A stretch of DNA of 64,000 nt from Chaetoceros tenuissimus. Its lineage: Eukaryota; Bacillariophyta; Thalassiosirophyceae; Chaetocerotales; Chaetocerotaceae. Shown here piece after piece: positions 54,029 through 63,781 of this stretch; positions within the stretch are counted from its first letter, which is position 1, and the number at the start of each line of letters is the position of its first letter. The stretch covers positions 310,001 to 374,000 of the forward strand of contig BLLK01000069.1 of the NCBI GenBank assembly GCA_021927905.1. The letters run 5' to 3'. A program made the translations under genes and the position numbers. The notes beneath the pieces were generated by a model. It made no database searches, was not told where the DNA came from, and saw only the letters and a program-made list of their open reading frames with translations.

Positions 54029-55859
54029 ATGCAACATGTACGAAAACATGTATTGAGTTTCACATTACAAATCTTGATTGTCGTCATCTTTCTAGATGCA
54101 ATCGTTGGCTTCACATCTTCACCTGTCAAACAGCCAACACCTGAGCTCATAGAAAGAATACAAAATGCTATGCAACTAACGACAGCTGGTCAGACAAATA
54201 TCACAGCTGCATCACTTGCAGTTGATGAATGGAAAGTAACTCGACAACAAGAGACATTTGATCAGACGTTACCATCTATCCAAATGTTATGTAATACCCT
54301 GTACGCATCTAGTCTTTCAAGAATAGGAAAAGATCGTGATGCTTTGAGAATACACAATGAAACACTTTTGATGATGGATCAATGCAGGAATCAAGATTTG
54401 AATTTTGATACTGTCTTACAAACGAGAATTGGGAGAGCAGAGAGTTTCATTCGTTTATTGAATTATGATTCTGCAAAAATGGAATATATATCATTACTGC
54501 AATTTTTAAGAGAACTTGTCCAAGATTTTTCTTCCATACAATTGCAAATGTCCAAGTTGCTGTACGCTGCTGCAACGTGTGAGTTACGAATGGGTAATCC
54601 CATAGGAGCGATAGAAATGATTGAATCTGTAGTGGAACAAGGAAATGTGGATATTTTTGAAGCTTTTGACGGAGATTTAATTGGACTATACGGAGTACTG
54701 TTATATGAATGCAACAAGAATATCGAAAAGGGAAAAGCTATGATTCAACATGCTGCAGCTAATGATTCTGCTTCACCAGTCTACAAGTGGTTCCATGATG
54801 TGCTCAATGCTAAAGAGAATGTTGAGAGTAATAGCTTTCAAACATGCTTGCAGGATAAAAATGCATTTTTGCGCCTCGTTACAATGAATCTTGGTCCCTT
54901 TGATGACCCAGCTCTACTTCACTTGGATGATAAAGTATTTTTGAATGATTTGCTACAAGAAGAAACTTCAGAGCATTGTACCACACACTGCTTACCAAAA
55001 GGATTTGTCCTTCCCCGAGAAAAGGATGAGTTGAAGCAATACTATAAATCTAATCCATCCATTACTTCATGGATGAAAAAAGAGAGGTCAGGATACGGTA
55101 GTCATGGTAATCAAATCATCGAGAAGAATGAGATCCAAGATATTCTAGGAAAAGATCTCAGTCAGTATGATGACGAAATATTGTGTCAGAGACTGATTGA
55201 ACCCAGTATGCTTCTGGAAGGTAGAAAGTTCACAATTCGAGTCTATGTCATTTACTTTCAGGAGAGTAGCATTGGAAAAGGAGATGACGATTTTCGTATA
55301 CTCAATGAAGGGCTCGTGAAACTGGCAGAGGAAGAGTTTGTTCAAGGCGTTGATCATTTGAATGTGAATCGGATGTACATGACGAATTCAGGTAGAATTG
55401 AAGGTGATGGAATGCTACAGTACGACCTCAATGCATTGAAATCATTCATGGACGATAGTGACAATGGTTCATTTGAAGAACTATGGAAGAGAGTAAATGA
55501 ATCCATCTGTTTTGTCATGGAAAGATTTCAAAATTATAAGGAACGAACTAATGTCGGCGTACAATCCACTACTTGCTCAAAGATGTTATCATCGAGTATT
55601 CCAAAGATTCTGGGCTTTGACTACATTGTCGATGATGAGAAGCAACCATGGCTATTGGAAGTAAATCGATTTCCAGGTAAGATTCTCATTAGTATTGTCT
55701 ATCTTTTTATGAACAAAATGATCTCACATTTGCCTTCTTTGCTTTCCAAAAGGATTGGAACCACGAGGTGCGGTTGATGAAGCTATCAAGCGATCAGTAG
55801 TGAATCTAGCTTGGGAGCTGGCTTCTAGAAAAATAAATGATGCCGAAAGCGACTGCTAA
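54029..55859 (+). CDS. Tubulin-tyrosine-ligase-like protein with signal peptide
   Basis: Two exons, 54029-55676 and 55753-55859, give 584 residues. The start is a hydrophobic leader (LQILIVVIFLDAIVGFTSS) resembling a secretory or plastid bipartite signal; the GF site recalls the diatom ASAFAP motif but is not a clear match. Residues about 90-260 contain TPR-like helices (ESFIRLLNYDSAKMEYISLL, AIEMIESVVEQG). From about 355 on are TTL-type ATP-grasp motifs: KERSGYGSHGNQII, LIEPSMLLEGRKFTIRVYV and LLEVNRFPG, which continues across the intron to LEPRG. TTL enzymes ligate amino acids to proteins such as tubulin. A targeting signal on a TTL is unusual, so its substrate may not be tubulin. Confidence 0.82.
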
Positions 55860-56400
55860 AGTGACCTCCAATCTAGAAGAAGAAATATAAAAACGAATTC
55901 ATTGAAAATTGGCTGCATTGGGTTTTACAAATTATAGGAACATTATGCAATGTCCAATTTTCTAAAGGCGTAAACGCTCGAATCCACTTGAAAGGTCCTA
56001 GGATGGTACTACTCTAAGAATACAACTATGGTAGAGAGTTACTTCGTGTTGTTTAGGAATGGCAAAAACGCATATAAGATTGTAGATTATTATTATATTA
56101 CTTTCATCATGCTAGTTTGATTATGTTCAAATATATTCTATGCGAAAAGAAATGACTGGAGAAAAAAGAAACCTAATTGAAATTCAATAGCTTTTGCCGG
56201 GGTAAAAATATAGGCAAATTGACGAGTGTCAATAATAATTGGCAAGGGACTCAAACACTCTCTTCCGCTGCTTAGAAAAATACAAAAACGAAGACAATAA
56301 GAAGTGATGAAAGTGTATCTTTGATGAAGTAATTGAGTCAAGAACTCCATACAACTATTCAAGAAGCAGTCTCCTCCTTATTCATAGAAATAACATCAAG
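55860..56400. other. Intergenic region
   Basis: 541 bases between co-directional genes. No gene or motif I can support. Confidence 0.5.
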
Positions 56401-57459
56401 ATGTACGGACAGCAGCAGCAGCCCAATATGCAGGGAATGTATCCTCCACAGCAGCAGCAACAGCAAGGATATCCAGCCGGTCAACAATATCCAGGAGCAT
56501 ATCAACAGCAGCAACCCAACAACAAAATGATGATGAACAACAACATGAATGGCAACAACATGAACATGAATTCGAATTTCAATCCTAATACCAATCCTAG
56601 TATGCCACCTCAAAATAATAATTACCAGCAGCCACCTCAGAATAATGATTATCAGCAGCAGCACATGTATCAACCCAACACGAACAACAATTTCAATCAA
56701 CAGAACAATTTCAATCAACAGCCAAACATGAATCACATGAATGTCAATCAACAGTACAATGTCAATTCTCAGCAATCTTATACTACAGCAGTCAATGACT
56801 TTCATCCACTCTCACAGCCCAATACTACAGGATATCCACATTCGTCACATACACACAATCACTCACAGCAACATCAGCAGCAACCATCCTATTCGAACCC
56901 AACAATGGGACGACCACCCTACATTGACCCAGAAACACAAATCGTATATCAATGCACCAACCCCGAACACGAAGGATGGCTCACCAAACAATCCATGTGG
57001 TTAAAAGACTGGCGAAGAAGATACTTTATTCTATGCGGTTCCAAACTCTTTTTTGCCAAAAATCCATATGCGGCACCACACGGTATGATGGATCTTGGAA
57101 CTGCTACTACTGTCAAATCTGCTGATATTAAATCTGGTAAAAAGCATTCGTTTGAGATTTCGACTCATGAACACATGTATTTTATGTATGCGGATAGTGA
57201 GAAGGAGAAGGATGATTGGATTGGAAGTGTTGGGAGGGCTATTGTGAGGTCTAGTGGGACTTTTTTGAGTCAAAAGGATGTCAAGGGTGCTGGTACTGCG
57301 ACTGGAAATAAAGGGAGTGGTATAGGTGGTGGAATGAATGGTACGAGAGGTGGATCTTCTGGGAATGCATATGGTTATGGTGAAGAAGATGATGACGATG
57401 ATGATATTTACGATGGTGTTTTTGAAAATTCTGAAAATCATCCTTATTTTAATGATTGA
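56401..57459 (+). CDS. PH-domain protein with Q/N-rich prion-like N-terminus
   Basis: 352 residues. The first ~180 residues are very rich in Gln, Asn, Met and Pro (QQQQQQ, MNNNMNGNN, FNQQNNFNQQ). Such prion-like sequence often drives condensate formation. A pleckstrin-homology domain follows at about 185-285 (HEGWLTKQSMWLKDWRRRYF, LFFAKNPYA, KHSFEIST, YADSEKEKDDWI), ending with the invariant Trp. The WRRRYF region is the usual phosphoinositide-contacting strand. The C-terminus is Gly-rich with an acidic DDDDD patch. The likely role is membrane recruitment; the lipid specificity is unknown. Confidence 0.88.
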   Translation: MYGQQQQPNMQGMYPPQQQQQQGYPAGQQYPGAYQQQQPNNKMMMNNNMNGNNMNMNSNFNPNTNPSMPPQNNNYQQPPQNNDYQQQHMYQPNTNNNFNQQNNFNQQPNMNHMNVNQQYNVNSQQSYTTAVNDFHPLSQPNTTGYPHSSHTHNHSQQHQQQPSYSNPTMGRPPYIDPETQIVYQCTNPEHEGWLTKQSMWLKDWRRRYFILCGSKLFFAKNPYAAPHGMMDLGTATTVKSADIKSGKKHSFEISTHEHMYFMYADSEKEKDDWIGSVGRAIVRSSGTFLSQKDVKGAGTATGNKGSGIGGGMNGTRGGSSGNAYGYGEEDDDDDDIYDGVFENSENHPYFND

Positions 57460-58342
57460 GAGAGTGTTTTGGAAATAGAAAAATGGAACTGGATAATGAA
57501 GAGAAAGGAAACGACAAATGGTTACAAGGTATAGGACGGAACGGTTGTTAGGAAAGAAGCAGATTTGTTTTGTAAAAGTATATAAAGTAGTTTCTTTTGT
57601 TTATGGAATATAATAGAGCTGAGGCCTGTATCTGTTCTACCGTAATATCATCACAAACAAGGAAAGATGGAATAAAGTAACGGAGAGTGCAAGGTACAAA
57701 TCCTAGCATACTCACCAAAACAAAATGCAATCAGACTACATGATTGGAAATACTGAAATGTGAGTATAAGACAAGTGCGTACATGCACTCGTCAGTCTTC
57801 AAGTGAAGCACGTGACTTCAACTAAGCAGCGTAAGAAGTTCAAGTCAAGTACGTAAAGAAGAAAGGGCTTATAAAGGACGGACAGAATGGAAACAGAAGG
57901 ATTGTTTTTTGTTTTTTGATCACAGCTGGCACCAGCTTGAATCCTGAAACTACACCAAATTAATGAATGTCTTTCCAAGACGTTATTATGTCGTCTATAA
58001 CCAGTCATGGTTCAAACAATGCCATTTTTCGAAAAAGGAGAACCTTTTGAAAATATAACTTTCATCTCCACACCAGGTCTTCGATCTTTTATAAAGATTG
58101 CTTCACAGCATATCCCGAATAAAATCAGTCCTTTCATATTCATTTATCGTTTACTTTTCGAAAACCAATCAAAAAATTGTTGTAAGTTTTTCTTCATCTA
58201 GTTACGATGCATGTACTATCGCATGAGACGGTTGTAGTTTCCTTTGACCGGCAGTTGCATCCAATTTTGAAGTTTGAGTCTTTTCAAGATATATTCTCTT
58301 TCTCTTCAATTTAGCTCACATTCACATACCTGAATTTGAAAG
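57460..58342. other. Intergenic region
   Basis: 883 bases, no gene. A near-palindrome around CACGTG (GAAGCACGTGACTTC) lies at about 57805-57820. A GCGTACATGC at about 57778 and AGTACGTA at about 57848 flank it. Confidence 0.45.
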
Positions 58343-60901
58343 ATGGTATTCTTTCAGTCTTTCTTTCATACAGGTAACACTGAAGAAATTCAGGGAGAGT
58401 ATTCTCCTATAGGGCTCGACTTATCAAATAAGCTGAACTCAGAGCATCAAAACTATGAATCCATTTCCTCTTCCACTGTAGATGTCAAGGATCAAGGTAC
58501 TGATCATCAGATTTCCTCTGGAGGTAATCACTCGAAGAGTCGTCGTCAGGTGTTGACACTTCTCGCATCGTTTGCTTTCATTGCAACTACGGCTCTCACG
58601 GTGTTGCCCAACAATGTTGGTGAATTATCTCTAGATGAAGTGACTAGTGCTCTCAACAAAGATATCGTCGCAATCCCTTCTAAGAATGAGACAGCTCAAC
58701 CACTAGCAGGGCTTTACTTTATTCCATCTATAGTTGGGACTGAGTTCTCACTACCAATTTTTGTAAATGATACATACAAAGGCTTCAAGTTAAATATCGC
58801 ACAAGGCGAATCATCTCCAATTCGAACATTTCCAGTCTTTGACGGCAACACTGAGGCTTTTCCATACAACGATAAAGTATGGACACAAAACGTAATGGTT
58901 GAAGATGTAGATTCCTTGATATTCGCCATGGGGATCAGTAGAGCGCTGTCAGTGTCATATGGCCCCTTAGCGGGGCTAGATGCAGGCAAATTCCTCCAAG
59001 AAACTATTTCTACCACTAATTCAGTCACTATCGTGTACTTTACTAAACGTTCTGCTTATGCTCGTAAATACTTGACCGGCTATCAACCTGTTCCAGAAGT
59101 TGTAAACCTCGTCAATGAGGGCAGGAGTGATGCAATATTTGAAAAATATGGAACAAAATTTATCTCTACTCTCATTTATGGTGCACAACTTAGTGTGAGA
59201 TACACAGTTTCATCAGATGGAGAAGTTGATAGAAAAGAGATCGAAGCTGAACTCCAAGCTAAAATTGGTGGTAATATTCCATTGACTGAAAAATTCAAGG
59301 CAAAGTTTGAATTACAGCATGGGGAGGAGAAAGTTCGGTATCGACTCAGTATCGACGTAAAGTCAGTTGGTATTACTTTGAATGATGTTACAAATCCATC
59401 ATTTGACGAGACAAACATCCTTATTACTAACTTCAATGACCAATGGAGCGACATCCATCAGCACCTCATAGAGCTTGATACTATTGATGAAGAAGATAAT
59501 GTCATTAAGCAGTTCCGTCCTATTGGGTTCTACATTGATGACATTGCCCCTTCAATCTCTGGACTTGATAACAAGAAAGCGGCAGCAGTTGTGGGCAAAA
59601 TGAGCGATCTTCAAAGTGTATTCATGCAGGCACATTTGTGGTCTGGAGAATTTGTCAAAAAGCAAAATGAATTGCAACTTATTGCTCGAGAAAGTGCATA
59701 CTTTAATAATCATGTATTTGGTCCCTGGAACTCCCTTTACATGACACAAGTACGTCCAAGAATTCTAGACCAGAAGTTGGAGGAATGTTTTGCGTATCGC
59801 GGCCAGTCAGTAGAAGACCTATTTAGTGGTGGTCTTCCGATTCCCTCGGGATTCAATGACGCTGAAAGGTTGCTCATGAACGGAATGTTAGGAAGGGGAT
59901 ATATAGCTGGGCCTATTTTTAATGAAGTCCACTACAAATACTTGCGATGGGAGGGATATGTGTTACCATCTGAAAGACCTGTATATGAAGGTGTACTAAA
60001 ATGCAAAGACTTGGGTCCTAATGCCCCCGTTGTTGCAGGACCAGGGGATCCCGTAAATGTCTTTACATCTGTGGACGAAAACACTTGTGCACCAATCAGG
60101 TAAGTTTTTAATATTTGGAATAATTTTATGAAGATAGAACTTCTCAATTCTCTATTTTCTCATCACAGTGCACCAACAAATTCACCAACATCTGCGCCAA
60201 CAGCAAATGTAAGTACTATGAAAGATATATAGAAAGATAGAAGTTGAAATTGAGATTGAGATTGAGAGAAAACTTTCACATATCTAACTCCTATTTATCT
60301 ATAGCCGACAAGCTCTCCAACATCAAGTCCTACCGCGTCGCCAACTGCAACAGTAAGTGCTTCAAAAATCAGAATCTTTGGACATCGTTCAGTTCTTGGT
60401 GGTCCGAACGGCTAATCATTTCGCTTTTTCTCTTCTAGCCTACAGCAAGTCCAACAGCTTCGCCAAGTGCTTCGCCAATTGCAGCAGTAAGTATAGTCTT
60501 ATAGAGTCATAATGGTTTTGAAAGACCTCTTTTATATTCACCTGCTTGAGTAAAAGTGACTGACTTGCATCTCTTTTTTCTACATCTTATTCCAGCCGAC
60601 TGATGCTCCGACATCAAGAAATTGTCTTCGAGGAGGAACATTATGTGCCCAAAAGAATTTTAATTACGTATGTGACCAATGCTGCTCTGGTAAAAGTGTA
60701 TTGAAGGACATTCGTAGATATTGTGCCCCATCAAAACCAACAACTAAAGCACCAACCAAAGCACCGACAACCCCAAGACCGACCCCAAGACCATGTTTTC
60801 CAAGGGGTGCAACATGTGGAATTCGAGGCAGTTCTTGTAGCAACTGTTGCTCTGGGTCTCATACAACTCCAACCTTTCCTAACCTTCCAATATGCAAATA
60901 G
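58343..60901 (+). CDS. MACPF (perforin-like) membrane protein with PT linker and knottin-like tail
   Basis: Five exons (58343-60099, 60169-60208, 60305-60352, 60439-60486, 60596-60901) give 732 residues. A cytoplasmic N-terminus of about 70 residues is followed by one signal-anchor helix (VLTLLASFAFIATTALTVL). The MACPF core lies at about 200-330 and shows the family signature region (IFEKYGTKFISTLIYGAQL). Residues beyond this are unassigned. Exons 2-4 encode only Pro-Thr-Ser linker repeats; exons 3 and 4 are exactly 48 bases in phase 0. Exon 5 encodes two Cys-rich units, each ending C..CCSG, which resemble knottins. MACPF proteins form oligomeric pores; the target of this one is unknown. Confidence 0.83.
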
Positions 60902-61480
60902 CCAAATTCAAAAGTAAAATTCGATGATCAACATGTTCTCTTCATTTCAGATGAGTATTCAGCATGTCATCACCATTAGTAAAAGGGATAACTAGAATGA
61001 AACAAGGCGCCCGGCCATTCCATTGGAATTAAAAAGAAACCATAAAAATAAAATACATGTAATTCATAGCAGACTTGTACACTGAATTTTGTAGATTCGT
61101 ATTCTTGAGCGATCCTTTATATTCTTTGCCGTTCAATACTAGGAGCTTTTGAATTTGTTAATGTAGCTAATTCATTTCTTGTTTTTCAATTATTGGTAGA
61201 CCTAGTGTCTAGTGCTTTCAATCAAAAATAAAAGTAATATCAAGACTTGGAATCGAAAATTTAAACAAATGTGACGTTCCAATGGACCGTTATTTGACGG
61301 CAAAGATGTGTACGTACGTACTTGTGATGGTAAACAAGAGATGATGCAAGCAGGCAACAACAGCAAAAAATCTAGAAGTAAAATGATCACTAATGCTATT
61401 GATGAAGTAATCATTCCCTGTACCATCAATACTCTTAATTTCTCTTCTTCTACTCCTCTCTACAACACTTTCATACTAGA
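60902..61480. promoter_or_regulatory. Intergenic region with GTACGTACGTAC
   Basis: No gene. GTACGTACGTAC lies at 61310-61321, 160 bases before the TRAPPC12 start. Nothing else seen. Confidence 0.4.
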
Positions 61481-63109
61481 ATGAGTCAAGAGCCAAGCAA
61501 GCCATCGGGTCCGACGACTCCAATGCCTTCTCAAAAGACTTCTTCAGATCCTCTCTCATCGACACATGAACATCCTCCTCCTCGTACCATTGCTTCTACT
61601 ACTGATACTATCAATGCTTCGAATAAAACTAGTAGTAATACAGTAACTACAAAAAGCACTTCAATTCCTCCTCCGCCACCGACACCTCCTCAGCAGCAAC
61701 AACAGACAATTCCACCCCCTCCTCCTCCTCCCCCATCATCATCATCTCAAACCAGTAGTAACAACAGCAATGAACACGAAGTCGATTCCTTTCTCAGCAA
61801 ACCATCGCATCGAACACAAATATCAGATGAACCAGGTCAACTCCCACTTTTAAAACCTAAACCTCTTCCTAAAAATCTCGAACCGATGCAAAAACTAAAA
61901 CAACTCGTCCAAAGACGTGCATGGCTCGATGTCATTCATTTAGGCCTTGAACTACTCACTAACTCGACATCGAAATATGCACCCTACTATTCCCAACTCA
62001 TTCACGGTGAAGAATCTTCAACTACTCAAGACCCACATATAATTCAAGATGTGATTCAAATTATATCCTGGAGACTTAGAGCCATGACATATCTACGTAG
62101 ATTTACCGATTTGAAAATGGAAGTCATACGAACTCGACTTGTACCCAGTCATAAAGATACATTACCAACTTGGATTCCCACATCATTAATATTGGAAGGG
62201 TGTGAATCTTCCATTTACATAGATTCTGACGATGATGTACAAGATTTAGATGAAATTTTAGATTCCTTGTATGAATTAAGAAACTATTTAGGGAAACATC
62301 ATGACAAATTTCAATTGGATGTTGTATTGAGTAATATTTTGGTCAAGAGACAAGAATGGAGATTGGCACTTGGGACTTTGGATACCTTGTTGGAATATAC
62401 AGCAGTAGCTGTACAAGATTGGTTTGCTTTCAAGAATTGTCCAGAACATGACTTGGCACAAGAGGAACTTGTCAAAGCTATACAAATTGAATTGTATTCG
62501 AGACAAGGAAAGATTTTGTTACAGGCTGGATGTTTGCCTGCTGCTGCTACTGTGTTTGAAAGGGCGCATGATGTATTTCAATTACTCAATCCTGAATTGG
62601 AATTGACTCAAATGCTGGAATGTTTTTCTGGGAGTGATTTCATTTTGGTGAGGAATGCACCGACGCAAATTTTATTGAATGAAGGTTTGCTTCATTTTGC
62701 ACATTTGGATTATGATTTGGCTGAACATAAATTTCAAGCGGCTGTGGAACAACAACGGAACTTTGGAAAGCAGATGCAAGGAAAGATTCAAACAGGAGAT
62801 GCAAATGAGTGTCTACTCAATGATGGTCTCATTACTATTGAAGGAAACTTGTTGGTGCCTAGTTTGAATAACTTGGCTTTGTGTGCACTCTATACATGTA
62901 GAATGTGTGAAGCGGTAGATTTGATTGAATCATTGATTCGTGAGGATCCTACCAAATACTTGACTTCGTCACTGGCCTTTAATCTATGCACCCTTTACGA
63001 GCTAGGGTCTGAAAACTCCATTAGTGACAAGAAAAAGAGAATACTTCAATCCATTGCAAAACGATTTACATTGCATGATGTAGGCAAAGAGAATTTTCGT
63101 TTGGAATAA
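61481..63109 (+). CDS. TRAPPC12: TRAPP complex subunit TRAPPC12 (TPR protein)
   Basis: 542 residues. The N-terminal ~120 residues are a Ser/Thr/Pro-rich linker with PPPPP runs. Residues about 135-540 form a TPR solenoid of the TRAPPC12 type: WRLRAMTYLRRFTDLKMEVI, the QGKILLQAGCLPAAATVFERAHDVF repeat, a long central TPR pair, and the near-terminal DPTKYLTSSLAFNLCTLYELGSE, which closely follows the human [22 protein letters not shown] region. TRAPPC12 is a subunit of the TRAPPIII vesicle-tethering complex acting between ER and Golgi. No intron is seen. The next feature starts within about 10 bases of the stop. Confidence 0.87.
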   Translation: MSQEPSKPSGPTTPMPSQKTSSDPLSSTHEHPPPRTIASTTDTINASNKTSSNTVTTKSTSIPPPPPTPPQQQQQTIPPPPPPPPSSSSQTSSNNSNEHEVDSFLSKPSHRTQISDEPGQLPLLKPKPLPKNLEPMQKLKQLVQRRAWLDVIHLGLELLTNSTSKYAPYYSQLIHGEESSTTQDPHIIQDVIQIISWRLRAMTYLRRFTDLKMEVIRTRLVPSHKDTLPTWIPTSLILEGCESSIYIDSDDDVQDLDEILDSLYELRNYLGKHHDKFQLDVVLSNILVKRQEWRLALGTLDTLLEYTAVAVQDWFAFKNCPEHDLAQEELVKAIQIELYSRQGKILLQAGCLPAAATVFERAHDVFQLLNPELELTQMLECFSGSDFILVRNAPTQILLNEGLLHFAHLDYDLAEHKFQAAVEQQRNFGKQMQGKIQTGDANECLLNDGLITIEGNLLVPSLNNLALCALYTCRMCEAVDLIESLIREDPTKYLTSSLAFNLCTLYELGSENSISDKKKRILQSIAKRFTLHDVGKENFRLE

Positions 63110-63116
63110 GGATAAG

Positions 63117-63347
63117 TTGCTTTTAATTGTAGCTTTTGTATACATGTGCTGTGAAGAGAGTCCAACCTGCAAAGATCAATACGGATTCAAATTTCCTATG
63201 CTTTTGCATCCAGAAGAGTTGAGAACCTGTGATTGGCTCTTTGTGAATAGAAATTCCGAAAAGACTGTAGCACGACGTGAGAGATATTGTACTAATCCTG
63301 AGACTGCAACAGCATGTTCAAAGTCCTTTGGACTTTGCGAAGCATAG
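63117..63347 (+). pseudogene. Orphan Cys-rich module (C..F..C.W..C..C family)
   Basis: An open frame with no good ATG at its start (TTG at 63117, ATG only at 63144) encodes one Cys-rich module: CKDQYGFKFP, TCDWLFVNR, RRERYC and a final CSKSFGLC. The spacing matches the modules in the secreted protein at 52433 and in the M11 tails. It sits only 7 bases after the TRAPPC12 stop and has no signal peptide of its own. It may be a detached exon or a fragment of a former secreted gene. An acceptor-like TTTTAATTGTAG before it would fit an exon whose upstream partners lie elsewhere. Confidence 0.55.
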
Positions 63348-63781
63348 ATGTCGAGAGACTCAAATCGTTTGAGAATCAATAAGTAGAGTGGACTGTGTCG
63401 TGTCGTGTCATGAGTACACAGTATTATTTGTCAGAGTGAATTTTTCTCGCTGGAAAGCTGGGAGTTGAAATGATCTGTAGGAGATTGATCATTGCGAGAA
63501 AATAGTGTTAGGTGTGAATATTGAGTGTCAGTGTTGAAAAATAAAATCATAGAAGAAACATTATTTGTCTTACTTTTCCTGATAATTACACTTCGTATTT
63601 TGCATAGGCCTCAACCTGACCGATATATATCAGGATTGTACACTACTGACCAGACTACCAGTAGTACTTCTTTGTGCCTATTTCATATTCAAGACAAACT
63701 ATCAAACCATCTTTGTACAAATGCACGATTCATGCAAACTAAAGCCTTTATACTTCTTCCATGAGTCTTGCTATCTTAATT
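63348..63781. other. Intergenic region
   Basis: Contains GTGTCGTGTCGTGTCATG short repeats at about 63396-63412. No gene. Confidence 0.5.

Noticed and set aside
56359-56805. Antisense ORF rich in Ile, Leu, Val and His
   Set aside because: It is the reverse complement of the Gln/Asn-rich repeat of the PH-domain gene, a composition artefact.
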